NCBI RefSeq assembly: GCF_016086655.4
Contig: NC_052134.2
Span: 37,695,971 to 37,759,970, forward strand
Reading direction: 5' to 3'
DNA from: Lepeophtheirus salmonis
Lineage: Eukaryota; Arthropoda; Copepoda; Siphonostomatoida; Caligidae
Length of the DNA stretch: 64,000 nt
Below are positions 25,135-37,487 of the stretch, one piece after another. The position numbers were made by a program, and so were the translations under genes. Below the pieces are notes generated by a model. It saw only the letters and a list, made by a program, of their open reading frames with translations. It made no database searches and was not told the origin of the DNA. The stretch's first letter is position 1; every line of letters starts with the position of its first letter.

Positions 25135-25690
25135 GAGTCGTTTTAACTAATTGAGTTTTAGATTTTTCCAAAATACTTCTGAGTCGACTGAACTTAGTCT
25201 CCAACTATTAAGTGAGGTAATAAGGCGGTCATTAGAGACAAGGTAATTCTTGAGATAGTCTATTTTCTTCCATAAGATTTGGAAAATGGTGTGCATCTCA
25301 AGAGATTGACAATTTTGGGAATAACCAGTTTGTCTCAAATTGAGAGTTCTTCTAATTTTGAAATCTTCAACAAAATATATCTGTTGACTTCATTTGACAC
25401 TTTCGCCACAACTTTTTTTTAATTCTCTTTAATGGCATGTTCTTGCGATATCAAAGAGACCAAGATGTCAAGGAGAATGTTTGAGGATGTGTGCCGAAAG
25501 TTTGGAAATGAAGTTTCAAGTTGACTTTTAAAAAGGTGACTAATTCTGTTTTAGTTATTTTATTTTCAAACCTGATGCTCCTTCAATATCGGTAAGTTCA
25601 TCCAGAAGGTTTTTCAATGAGGTTTGAATTTCACTTTGTGATCCTGTTGTAAAAATTGTGAGATCATCTATACATAAAAGAGTCTTAAAT
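25135..25690 (-). pseudogene. Retrotransposon reverse transcriptase relic
   Basis: Read on the minus strand, an uninterrupted block LLCIDDLTIFTTGSQSEIQT then SLKNLLDELTDIEGASGLKI contains CIDD at the position of the reverse-transcriptase catalytic Y-x-D-D box. It is followed by the expected palm/thumb sequence (degraded KTELVTF, YRKNMPLKRI, KKKVVAKVSNEVNR, LRQTGYSQN, MEEN-like). Stops and frame changes interrupt the downstream part, and nothing clear remains upstream of the catalytic box. The surrounding architecture resembles a non-LTR or Pao-type polymerase; I cannot decide between them. No RNase H, LTR or poly-A tail was identified. Confidence 0.7.
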
Positions 25691-25864
25691 TACCAAAATG
25701 TATTTATATATGAGATGTGTTTGAGGCAATGCCCTATACATATTGTCCCATTTAACCTCAAACTTGGATCAAATTTTCTACAAGATGTAATTTATTGTGG
25801 AGCTCTGAAATTCTCCGAAAAGATATTTAATTATGGATACTACATTTTTATATTTTTTTAATGC

Positions 25865-26010
25865 TCATTTAAATGGTCAGATAGAGCTGCACTGATAAAG
25901 TATTTGTAAATATTATTGTTTTACATTTACTCTATCTGACCTAGGAATCTTCTTTCAAGTCCATATACATAATGTATACTTCCTTTTCTAGGAACGAACA
26001 GGGTGCAGAC
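25865..26010 (+). repeat. Hairpin-bearing dispersed repeat, copy 1
   Basis: A perfect 12-bp stem GGTCAGATAGAG (25875-25886) / CTCTATCTGACC (25930-25941) with a 43-base loop is followed by TAGGAATCTT and TATACTTCCTTTTCTAGGAA. The second copy at 50675-50825 keeps the whole arrangement. Could be a small MITE or a structured RNA gene relic. Confidence 0.65.
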
Positions 26011-26156
26011 CTACGCACACTGAGTTCAAGATAATAGTTTCTCTCGAGAGCATTGTCCATTGAACTAGTTAGGATAATTTGTTTTATTTTGTAGATATTT
26101 TGATTTGAATTAGGAAGGAAAAGCAGTCACATTTTTTAAACACATTTTTTATAATA

Positions 26157-26825
26157 TTACTAGTAGTCGTATCCAGCATAGCCCGGAGTAATTAGGCATC
26201 AACTATATAACAAATTTTGCTTTAATAATCTGAAATTATAACTCCCCAAGAAATTAGGAGTTTTACTCTGCGATTTTTATGAGCACAAGAGCACGTAACT
26301 ACTTCATAGTTATATCAATTCATATGACGTGTTCTGCTCTGAAGAATGAAAGAAAAATAATAAGAGTTTGAGAAAAAAATATTTATAGGATGTGATGACT
26401 TTATTCTCTACAACTATGAGTAACAAAAACAAACAAACCTTTAATATCAAACTCCTGCAATAATCAATTCCTTTTTACATACAAGCGTTTACATTTTATT
26501 CAAACATTAACATATGTTAAAAATGCATATGAAATTATGGTATACATTAGAGAGCAATAACAACAACACATAGGAGCAATGCAGTTCGATACACAAGCCT
26601 CCGATAATTCATTAATACAACTACACTATAATTTCTTAGATCAAAAATATTTAGGTATATTATATATATCAGGGATCAAATACTTTACACACCTTTGATG
26701 CTTCATGCACTCGCCTGCTATAGTTCATTAGTACATTTACATTGTTATTTCTTATATCAAAATGTGTTTATGATATACATCATTGGGTTCAATATACAGT
26801 GTACCCAGTGACTATTTTTCATATA
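26157..26825 (+). repeat. Composite repeat D, longest copy
   Basis: Starts ACTAGTAGTCGTATCCAGC, AGCCCGGAGTAATTAGG and AACAAATTTTGCTTTAATAA. It aligns through CCCCAAGAAAT, TTACTCT, CACGTAACTAC and GACGTGTTCTG with the reverse complement of 36815-37040. The distal part (ATTCATTAATACAACTACA, ATCAAAATGTGTTTATGATA) matches 36596-36701, 61525-62150 and 33270-33330. The distal module is present twice here (about 26590-26665 and 26710-26790). Non-coding; probably a non-autonomous mobile element. Confidence 0.65.
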
Positions 26826-27435
26826 TATAGGCAAAAGACAAACTTTGCTTTATTCCTATAGATTTAAATAATATCAGTTTAGAATATACTATTAATGCAA
26901 ACTTGAGCTGTGACAAAGAAATTAAAAGGAACTTTATCTATTTATCATTAAGTCAGCATCAACCGGAAAGGGCTAAATTGTATCATTTAATGATAATTAA
27001 GTAACAAATTGTATATGGCGTCATTTACAAATAAACATTGACGTATTAATGATGAGTAAACAAAGGCTATTGATTGATTGTTTTGTACGAAAGTGCTATT
27101 TTATTTCATCACAATTGACCAGTGATAATTAATTACTTAACAAAGAGATGGCATCGTTACTTTGATTATTAGTTACAATTATTAGCCATATTCAATGCCG
27201 AGTATCGGATAAATTTAATAATTTTCTTTAGTATTTTTTCTCTCTGTTTATTTTAAATATAACTCAATATTTGACCCGTAACTGACTTGTGTGTTTAAAA
27301 AGTTATTTGTACAAAAGGGGAGCATTTAACAATTGAGGAACATTGGGCTAAGATGGGGCAATTGATACACTTAGTTACATAAAAATTGTATTCGATTTTT
27401 CTACGACTCACAATTAAATAGGATATATCAAAATA

Positions 27436-27898
27436 CTCGGTGGTCCAGGATTAAAGTCCCATTAACTTTGACGTCATTAAATTAGGAGCATTGTGTCTAG
27501 AGATTTAGTCGTCAAGTCCGATGTGAGCAGGTAAGACCCCATAGCAGACTGCAATGGAAGTGTTAGGATGGTACAAAGACAACTTTGAGCCCTTTTGGCT
27601 CTCCTCTTTCCCTGATCATAATTTGTTTTACTTTGCTATGTTGCGTATGTCAAGAAGAGATCAATGCAGTTTGCACACACAACAAGATTTGTCTGAAAGC
27701 AGCTGCAAAGACTAAGTGGGCAAAAATTCCAAAAACGTTGTGTATACTAGATATAGTGACGAGAACTTCACGCTAAAAGCCATTTTGAATGAGACTTTGA
27801 TCAATTTTAGGACAATATTAAATCTGTAAAAGGGTTCATACATATTCCAATACAAATCATAATCTGTGGATATGGGACACTAATTCTGGACCACCCTG
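27436..27898 (+). mobile_element. Short defective Tc1/mariner element
   Basis: The left end CTCGGTGGTCCAGGATTAAA and the reverse-complemented right end CAGGGTGGTCCAGAATTAGT share GGTGGTCCAG-ATTA and GTCCCAT. TA flanks lie at 27434-27435 and 27899-27900. The element is 463 bp, with only a transposase C-terminus inside. Confidence 0.8.
27550..27800 (+). pseudogene. Transposase C-terminal remnant
   Basis: Frames in series give WYKDNFEPFW, SFPDHNLFYFAM (degraded third aspartate box SPDLNPLDYAM), EEINAVCTHNKICLKAAAKT and KWAKIP, then LKAIL close to the end. The N-terminal and central domains are absent. An open frame at 27585-27776 with a hydrophobic start looks like a secreted protein but is this remnant read across a frame change. 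Confidence 0.7.
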
Positions 27899-30800
27899 TA
27901 AATTTAAAATAATCGATTTAAATTTTATTTTAAAAAATAATAATGAAAAATTAAAATTATGAAAAATATAATTACTTTTATGGAGGTCCAAATTCTTCTT
28001 ATTTGGCCCTCGCCATCATTTCCGTTCCTCCCTCTCTGTCTTTTGAGATAAATGTCATGTCTGTGAATATATAATATGTAAAGGGAAAATGAAAATTTAA
28101 ATCCGATTATTATTATAAGGTTTTTTTGTTGTTGTTTTTTTTTCCTTCTTTTTCATTCAAAAAATTCTCTGTATGTAGCATTGTTTCCTGTCTTTTGTAT
28201 CTTCATTTATTTATGAATTTAAAATAAGAATCATGAATAAAGAATTTGAGATACCTATTTACATACATACCATCATATAAATAAATTTATATTTATCTCT
28301 GTCTATATGATGCAAGTTTCCTCATTTTAAAATAAGTTTGTTTGTTTTTTGTTGAGGGGGGCGGGGGAATGTTAAAAGAAGTGAACATGAGATGAAAAAC
28401 TGAATACAAATTTTCAAACTTAAGTCAGTTTTGAATAAAATAAGGCTCACGCTTCACTCTCTTAGAATATGATAATGATATTTGCTATATGTAAATAAGC
28501 ATTTCATGATTAGTTACAGATTTCTAAGTAAGATTCATTTAGCAAACAAGGATGATATTCACAGATAAATGTTGTACTGAATGGTTGTTACCAAGAGCAA
28601 AATTGCTAATTTGAGTGATTGCGATGTTTACAAACATTGGAAAATAATTGTTTGGTCCTTTCAAAGTCTCGGAAGGTGTTAAAATGACTTGGTTTTTATA
28701 TGGATATTATTTTCCTTGGTTTATCAGTAAAATCCGTTCGTTGTATTGAGTTTGAAGGATGTACAGTTAATGGTATGACCCTCTTCTTCCCTCCATTTTA
28801 AACCTATTGATAACATTTGAAACGTTCTCAATATAAAAAAATTATGATAGTAAGAGTCAATTTACTTCTAAAAAAAACAACTCTGGGAGGCCATATTCCA
28901 GTCATGTCACAAAATTGAAGTTAGAACCATTCAGAAACTTACACAGTCAATGAATGAGAGACCAACTATAGTCCTAATAAAAATAGAGGTTACGTAATAT
29001 TGTAATTTAATATTAATAGCTAAAAATTAGTAATTAAATAAATATTATGATTTTATATCCTTTAATGTGATCCTATAAATACCAAATATCATGTCCTCAT
29101 TTACTTAATGTTTGACCTATGAATCTAAGGTTTGAATAATATTCGTCTTGTTTTCAAAAGAATACAAAAAAATGATATTTGAATAATAATCAAGAAAAGT
29201 GATTAAACTAAAGTACTAAAACTAAAAAAGCTGCATTAGAGTGATTATTTATGTTCTGAGCAAGTGAACATCCAAATTTGGTTCATTCATTTTGCAAGAA
29301 TAAATCGAAATGAACTTTTTAGTAATGTATTACTAAATTTCATAATAATTCTAAACATACTTTTGCTGTACCTTTTTAATTTCAACTGTTAGTAAAATTT
29401 TCTTTTCAATGGGATAATCAGTTTTTAAGGAATGCTATTCTTTTTTTAAACCAGGAAAATGTAATATATATGTAATCAATTTTTTAGATTAAATACATAC
29501 TGAACACGACACAGTTCATCTAATACAACTTTTAACTAGAAGATATTGGGAGGGTTTTAGGTTTTCTGGGTCAGTAGTTCAAACGGATTACATTGACTAC
29601 AGGATTTTTGGATTTACATGTCGCTGCATGGATATTGGTATTCCTACACTGTATTTCTACTTGTTTGGAGACAAATACCTAGGGAAAATACATTAGTGTA
29701 TACTAAGCTTTATGCGAATAAAAATAAGTTCAATAAACTAGCATGTTTACACAGCGTTATAACAGCTTTATACCAAGGGTAGTTTGACCATCAATTGAGT
29801 CTTATAATATTTTCTATATGTTCGATATTCAATGGTTAGCATATAATGCATTTGAACGCTAACATACATATCGTTAATAATTGTTGTTGTTTTTTTCTGG
29901 TTTTGAACACTAGTAAGAAGATATAGATGAAATACCTTAAAAATTTGCATTCTTTAGCTAGTTATACACTAGCGTTAAACATTAGAATGTTTGTAGGGTA
30001 GGAAAGATGAATCAATATAGTATCAAATCTGGGGCGCCTCATCTACCAAAAAATTGTCATCTACTTCCCTAACAATCAAAAATCCACCGAAAAAAAAAAG
30101 TTCTAAATAACCTAATGTTGAAGAATACTTACATAGATACTTTCTCTTATATGAAATCATTAAATTATTTATTATTTTTTCTTGAGAATAAGTTAATAAC
30201 TTTCAAAGAGTCCAAAATAATTATTGTTCATTACAGGTCCATAAAGGCATTTCAGTAAGGACCTCCAAGGAAGAAGAGGGAAGATGCCCCAAAGAGGTTA
30301 TTTCATAATTAGGTGTCTATTCAAAAACGTCTTTGTTCATTATTAAAAAGGGTGGGAAGGGATTTTTCTAGAGTGCAAAGTTTCATAGTGCTTTTAAACG
30401 TACATATATTTTTCAAGATTTCGAAGAATTTTTTAACAACAGCTACTACCAAGCCATGTAGGTATATACAGATGTATCATTTACCTATATATCATGTACT
30501 TTTAAAGCCAATCTTTACCACCACCACCTTTGGCACGTGTCTCTCTCTTAGAAGCAATCAATGCTTATCTTTTGTTTTTTATGTCGTTGAATCCACGAAG
30601 GTTTAAGAAAGATGTTATACACCAATGGTTGAGCTGAGTGTTTTATGAGAGCTTTATTTTTCTTTCTCTTTAAGAAAAAAACTAAAAAAACTTTCAGCTC
30701 TCTCTCTACTCATAAAATTAGTTTGTCCTATATTTTTTTATGATTGTGTATGTATATATATATACACTAGAATAATACAAAAGTTATGAAATTCCCAATG

Positions 30801-31679
30801 AGTAAAAAAATTGGATGCATAAATAATTATGTTTTATAATTTCATGTTCCATCAGTTTTCTTTGTTCTTTTGTAAAGATCGAGTTGTTAAAAGCCCAAAT
30901 AGTATTTTGTATAGTGTATAACGTTCCTTTTTTCTTCTTCACAACGTTAAATTAAGACATCATCTAAGAATATGACTACATATTACAAACATAGATGGAG
31001 GGAGAGAGAGAGCCCATCATCTTCTTTTTTTCTTGAAAAGAAGCATCATACCTGTTTTTTGTTGTCTTCCTTTTCAAAAAATATATATAGATATAATAAC
31101 TCTTTCATTTTCCGTTTTTAGTCAACTCAAAACGTTTTTAACGTCTCAATTAATATTTATCATTTTATTGTATGTATATATTTTCTAACGAATTTATTTC
31201 TTAGAACATACATACATTCATGCATGTTACTATTTTTTGAATCGGGTGCTCATTTCTGTATCTTGAGACTCGCCCACATTTTTAATCGAACATTTTTTGA
31301 GAATATATTTATGAGAATTTGTGGATAAAAAGTCGAAAATAAGTTCAGTTAATTTGATTCGGATAGGGATTTATCGAATCCAAAATTTTGATGTCGCGTT
31401 TGGTCCTAAATAGCTAAAAGACGTATTCAAATTGAACACGAAGTCCATCCCATATAACAGTGATTCCAAACTGAGTCTACGCGAAACACAAGAGTGAGAT
31501 TATCAAGGTCATAAAAAATATTTTTTTGAAGAAATAGGACATTAAAATATGTTTTGAAAAAAAAAATCCCGTTCCCTAATTTTCTGGCCAATTATAGATA
31601 TTAGCCAGTAACGTCATCATACATACAAATTCTTTTTTAAGAAAAATATAAATTATGATCCCATTTAAAACAATGAAAA
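27899..31679. other. Intergenic stretch without recognised genes
   Basis: AT-rich DNA with a G/C-skewed patch near 28358, CT runs near 30535 and 30700, GA runs near 31000, and AT repeats near 30757. A short open frame after a pyrimidine-AG (about 30236-30309) has no partner exon. Nothing else stands out. Confidence 0.45.
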
Positions 31680-31910
31680 GTATTATCGTTCATGAAAGAT
31701 ACATAAAGTTTTACAAAATTAATTCAATTGGCAAAAATAAGTACTTTAGTATAATATTAGTGAAAATAATGCCTTTTATGTAGAAGGTGCTCTAAAATTT
31801 GAGACTTTTCAAGGACGAATAAGAGGGAGGGTACAGGGTAGGATGAGAATTGAAATCGGTTAATTTTCAGTCCTATATAGACAGATACAACTCTATATAT
31901 AGAGGCAAAA
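31680..31910 (+). repeat. Dispersed repeat C, copy 2
   Basis: Second copy of the repeat at 14100-14320, sharing GTGAAAATAATGCCTTTTA and downstream blocks. Diverged by many substitutions. Confidence 0.45.
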
Positions 31911-33002
31911 AGTTTGTATTGCCTGTTTAAGCATAATTGGCGAGCAGTATAACTAAAATAGAATGCCTAAGCCATTCATTCAGCTGCAAAAAGGATAATA
32001 GATTTAACTTTTTTGACCCAATCACTCTAGATTTAGCGATTGTCCAATTTTATACTTCAAGGCTCTTTAATACAATTTGATAAATAGATTCGAATGAGTA
32101 GCAATAATAGTCTGAAATAGTTCGACTTATAAAATAAACCAATTACTGATTCAAACTGAATTAATAAAATATGTTTTAAGCATAAATGTGATGTTATCTA
32201 TTGATCGTCCCATGAACATCATACCCCTTTTGTCAGGTGGAGTGACTGGCTCAATTTATGGCATAGTCTGTCCCCTATATGTTTCTCTTTCTCTAAGGTT
32301 ACACCGCCATTTATTTGTATTCATTTATCATTGTTATAACGTCGATGATGGGAGTGAATATATTTGATGATGAAAACCTTAATATCAAGTTGCAGATTCA
32401 CAATTCACCAATGTCCATCAAAACACTTGGAGTTACTTATTGAAAATTTTCTTGGTTTATATGTATATAACCTTCACTCTATTAGTATTTTAAATTTGTG
32501 TTTAATATTTGTTGGTAAAATAAATGGCTAGTATTGCATATCTTCCTATTTTATTTATAAAGAAAGGCTTACCTGTAACAAAGAGACGCCTTAAAACAAC
32601 TCACCTTTCCAACATTATTTCCCATGATCCATAAAATTACTACTATATGTACCTATATTTAATGGAGTTTGCCTCGTTGAACAAAATTATTATTTTTTTT
32701 TTTTTTTTTAGAAAGAACTGTTTGTATACATATAATAAAGAAAAATATATTGATTTGATATTTTATTGTTATAATTTCTATTGTGCGTGAGATGTGATTG
32801 TAAAGTCTTTTTTTTATCTCACTGTTATTTATTTTTTCAAGGAAATGATGAATGGTGAGAAAATTATAGTTGAAATGCAACGTCTTTACAATAATAAATA
32901 CATATTCCTATACTATATATATATATATCTGTAAATTAGTGTTGCAATTCGTTCAGGAAATTCTGGACTAGTTCTGTGAATAAATTTGGTCAATAGAGCA
33001 CA
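31911..33002. other. Non-coding stretch, nothing recognised
   Basis: AT-rich with a T tract at about 32693-32710 and an AT run near 32915. No exon or RNA signal. Confidence 0.45.
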
Positions 33003-33135
33003 GTAGTTTACACTGCATTTTGTCGTCAGCTGTCGATTTGTTTACTTCTTTTTCCCTTGACAGCGTTCTTAATCTTGATTGGTTGAATTCGAATGATCCC
33101 TTGTTAAAAAATTTCAACAATTAATTTAGAATAGT
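33003..33135 (+). repeat. Dispersed repeat E, copy 1
   Basis: GTTTACACTGCATTTTGTCG, TCAGCTGTCGATTTG, TACTTCTTTTTCCCTTGACAG and TTGATTGGTTGAATTC recur in order at 43067-43200. Non-coding; family unknown to me. Confidence 0.6.
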
Positions 33136-33239
33136 TTAACGGTTGGGAAAAACTGTCTAATACTATCAACGGATTTTACGGCGTTTTTTTGCGTTATTTC
33201 GGAGGAAAGGGAGCAATCTATATCAATACAGCAAAATTT

Positions 33240-33640
33240 AACAGTATATATTAATGAATTTATGCATGTCTATGGGTGCACAGGAGGTATATATTGATCC
33301 CTGATGTATATCATAAACAAATACAGTTTAAAGGAAAAAAAAGTATAATATACAAGAAGCACTGTACAAAATTATTTAAATCTAGAAGGTCTTCAGTTCA
33401 ACTCATATAAAAAAAAAACGGAAGTACTTTATATAAAATTTAAAAAAATGATTGTGAGTTTAGATGAGGATTATCAAAAAGCTCATTATTATTTTTTTAT
33501 TTTTTTTTTATCAAGCTGTTATTATTATTTTTTTATTGTTGAATTTGTTGATTTGTTGGAGTTATCTTCCATATTATTAAAGCAAATTGTGTATATTCAC
33601 CTAATAACTTCGGAGAATACCGGGTACTTCTGCTAGTATG
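33240..33640 (-). repeat. Composite repeat D, degraded copy
   Basis: The minus strand starts ACTAGCAGAAGTACCCGG, CTCCGAAGTTATTAGG at 33640-33600 and ends with GTTTATGATATACATCAGGG and GTGCACCCATAGAC near 33330-33270. These match the two ends of the 26157-26825 copy in the same order. The middle is AT-rich and too decayed to align by eye. Confidence 0.45.
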
Positions 33641-35068
33641 CAATAAAGGTCTAAAACTTTAGAGTATTTGCTTATTTTTTTAATGAGCGCAATTGATGTC
33701 GTCGAATGTGTTTTGAAATGAGGTAACATAGTTACAATGGCGTGATACGAAGACATTTTTTATATATTTATTTAGAAGGTAAACCCTCCTAATGCAACTT
33801 CCTTAATAAATTTTACGTTTGTACCAGTGATAAAGTAAGCAAACAGCGTACTCTACCAAAATGACGGCAGCATGACCTAACCCCAACTTGTCGTTATCCA
33901 TTATGTTTAGTGAGAAATTGAGTATGCTGCGTGATAGTGACAAGAAACTATGTGATCTAAGTTATTGAAGAGAGTGAATAATGAGAAAACGTGAATAAAA
34001 TTCTATAAAAGTTAATAATTATTAAGGGTTTAATTATTGAATCCTTACATTTTTGTTACAAAAGAATTCAACTCTATTTTGTATCAAAATAACATTTTTT
34101 TAGTTCATATTTATTATGTTCTTCCCATAATATCAGTGTTGCTTCCAACTTTATTTTATGAAAATTTTGAGTCTTTTTAAATTGATTTGTTTTTGATTTG
34201 TACTAATGACCATGAGCATAAAATAGTTTTTGGTCATTTGGAAAAAAATATTAAGATATAATGTATTTCAACTTGAAAACCATCCCCTAGATATGTTCAG
34301 ATGTGAAGGCATATTAACACCAATTTGTAATACTATGACTATTATTAAAATCGCTTAAATCGGATTAAAATCGAAAAACCGATAAATCGGATAAAATATC
34401 CAATTAAAGTATTGGTATCGATAATTGCTCTGATATTTTGTTGGATGCAGTAAAAAAAAAAGATAGGGACTGGAAAAAATGATTGTTCATTTTTTGTAGA
34501 ATGTACTGCATCTATTATGACTTTTTGAGTTATGTACTTCTTTTAAAAAAGTGCGACACAAAATTGGCCTCACAGGTATAATAGGTAAAAAAATCCGAGA
34601 TAATATTTATTCATTACCAAGGCTTGCCAAATTCGTCGTCCAAAAAAATTACTTTTTTAACAGTCATCTAGCTAAGATGGGAACTAAATGGGAATCAAAT
34701 TGGTAAATTTTACTTTATAACTCAAATAGCTAAAAACTATGTCTTAAGCATAAAAAATGCTGTTCAAATGGTTCACAACAGATCAATGTATAGAAACATA
34801 TATCTCCTTTATATATATTTAGTTTTGATTATTTTTAAATATGATATCCTAAGGATATTAATCTGTTGGTTAACGAAACAAACCAATTATGACAAAAAAA
34901 AAAAGTGCTTAAATGGATACGAGTGCATCTAATCATTTGTAAAACATCGGATCGGAAATAATTTTGATATCAAACCATGTCTAATAAGAACATACGTACA
35001 TATGAGTATCTCTGTGTGGGAAATATTTCAATGCATTTTGAAAATCAATGTTGTTAATTTGAAATATT

Positions 35069-35107
<39 letters not shown>

Positions 35108-35514
35108 GCAAATAACAAGTCAATATTTAATGTAAATAAATACTTCATGAAGTATTATGCTATTTGAAAAGGCTGTTATCTGGAATTTAACATAAATAGT
35201 ATCTACATTGATTAATATGAGTTTTACGTATTTAGATTTTAACCTATTAAGAATATATTATATTATAATAGACCAAATTAGATTTTAGCATCGCTTTTTT
35301 ATAAGCAGACTTGAATGGTCAAGAACAATAAGTACAATATTGTACATTTGTAACACAAAATAATATTTAAAGAAATATCCGAGACCTGAAGATACGTTTA
35401 AGCTTTTGATATCCAATTACTACATTCTTCTTTTTTTAGTTCAGCTTGAATCACTCTTTGTGCTACTAAGGTTAAATTGACAATAAATCAATTTACTTTT
35501 TTCTAAAAAATTTA
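33641..35514. other. Non-coding stretch with a 36-base T tract
   Basis: Holds an uninterrupted T tract at 35071-35106 and otherwise ordinary AT-rich DNA. No exon or transposase signal. Confidence 0.5.
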
Positions 35515-35876
35515 GTATTTGAAATTTTTTTCGAAAAATTTAATTTTTCTATGAAGAACTGTGGATTTATTAAATTTATTATAATTTTATAAAGCTTTGG
35601 ATTTTGGAATTTTTTTTTTTTTTTGGAAATTTTATATTAAAATTTTTTTCTAAAAAAATAATTTTTGGGAAGAACTGTGGATTTTTGAATTTGTTTTTTC
35701 CATAAATTCAATTTTCTTACAATAGCTATGTATTAAAAAAAATCATATTTGAAATTTTATAAAGAAAAATTAATTTTTTAAATATTTTTACCAAAAAAAT
35801 TTTATTTTTCATATATTTTGACAAAAATTTCAAAATACTAAGCCTCCCTCAATATATATTCTTGCAGACTCCCCTG
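35515..35876 (+). repeat. AT-rich modular repeat F, copy 1
   Basis: Repeated words TTTGAAATTTTT, AAAAAATTTAATTTTT and GAAGAACTGTGGATTT alternate for 300 bp. They end in a fixed tail ACTAAGCCTCCCTCAATATA, TTCTTGCAGACTCCCCTG. The same words and tail occur at 44861-45124, 51438-51706, 52285-52519 and, reversed, 62176-62500. Confidence 0.6.
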
Positions 35877-36589
35877 TTTATAGATATCAAGGCTCCTCAG
35901 CTCTGAAAAATTGAATTATTTATCTATTAACTTGGGTTTTTAATAAGATTGAAATATCCGTAATAAAATTTAGTAGGAATCATATTTTTACTCCGCCTTT
36001 ATTGTAAATTCTTAATATATCAAACTTATTTTATTCCACTTTTTTGAGGATTGTACTACATTAGTTTAGTTTTTGAGTTACTCACAAGTTCTGGAATTAA
36101 TTATCTAGCTTTTAAATAATTTTTTTATTATTTATATATTAAAAAGAGGAATATGAAAAATGGAGATGAAAGGAGAATTGGAAATATCATATTATTTTAA
36201 ATAAAAAATATCTTGTTCGTTAATAATTCAGAAATTATATATCCTCAACAGTCTACAAAATTTAATATTCCATTTTTTAAATACTATTTTAAATTATCCT
36301 TTCAAAGGTATCAAATATGATTATATAAAAGTATTCCATTTACTCACTGATGCTTATAATATCCCATGCAACAATTACAAAGGAAAAATAAAGTTTAATA
36401 TTGGTAAAATACCCATCTATGTAAATGTAATGTTGGAGCGGAAGTACTTGAGTTATGATTTAAAGGGAAGGGACAGAGGGTTAAATCTATTTGTAAAATT
36501 ATATTAACAGATAAGCAGTTTATGTCTATACTAATACAACAAAAAAATTTATTTCTGTCATTCTGAATATATGAAAACGAGTCACCATG

Positions 36590-37040
36590 TGCAATGTATA
36601 TAACTGCTCCCCGATGTATATTGTAAACATATTTTGATTGTTAAGAAATAATAATGTAGTCGTATTAATTAAATATTACAAGAATGTGCATGTATAACAA
36701 GGGCACTGTTATTCTTTGTTTTTTGGTTATTGGTCTCTTATGTAAAATATATCATGTTCATTTCCAGAATATGTTAAGATTTGAATTAAATACTAAAGTA
36801 CTCCTTAGTTATACCAATATTATTTTTTTTCTCAACGTCTCATTATAATTATTTCATACTTGAGGACAGAACACGTAATATGAATCGATATAGATATTGA
36901 GTAGTTACGTGTGAGTTTATTCATGAAAAACGGAGAGTAACACTGAGGATTTCTTGGGGAATTATCTTTTAAATTATTAACGCAAAATTTGTTTTTTTAG
37001 CTAAGACCAAATTACTCCGGACAATGACGGTACTACAGCA
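36590..37040 (-). repeat. Composite repeat D, reverse copy with intact target site
   Basis: The reverse complement aligns with 26157-26690 from GTCCGGAGTAATTTGG to ATACATCGGGG. It keeps ATTAATACGACTACATTATT uninterrupted. The corresponding point of the 61.5-62.1 kb copy has been split by a transposon. Confidence 0.65.
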
Positions 37041-37487
37041 GGTTAACAATAGTTGATCATTGGCAGAGTGGCAACGAATAATGTTAATAATTAATGTTGG
37101 AGTAATTAAACACCCGCCTATACTCGCAATCTATGGACTTTTGGAAATGATAATTTTTTTACCTTAGCGGGTTTTTTGAGCTGTCATAAAACTTAAACAT
37201 CAATAAATGACTCCCAGCATATCCAGAAGATACTATTAAATATAAAAAATGATGTGCTTAGCAAATGAACAATCAATACATAACTAATATTCGGCGAGAG
37301 TTCGTCAAAGAAATAACACATTTTCGTAATAAAGATATATGTATATTATTTTTAATTTCTACAATGCATGTAGAATTGATTTGAGCGTGAATTGAGTAAA
37401 AACATGATAAAAATATCTGAATGAATCCTAGTTTGTTTCTTTTTCTTGTGTTACTGTTTCAAAATAACCTGATCTTCATACCATTCC

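Noticed and set aside
27585..27776. Small secreted cysteine-containing protein (63 codons with hydrophobic start)
   Set aside because: Its second half is transposase C-terminus and the hydrophobic start is the same gene in a shifted frame; it sits within a TIR-bounded element.
30236..30309. Possible terminal exon (TTCATTACAG, then VHKGISVRTSKEEEGRCPKE and a stop)
   Set aside because: Only about 24 codons, no partner exon with matching phase found, and such chance frames are common.
30313..30606. 97-codon open frame
   Set aside because: No domain, low-quality composition, no initiation or splice context; crosses simple repeats.
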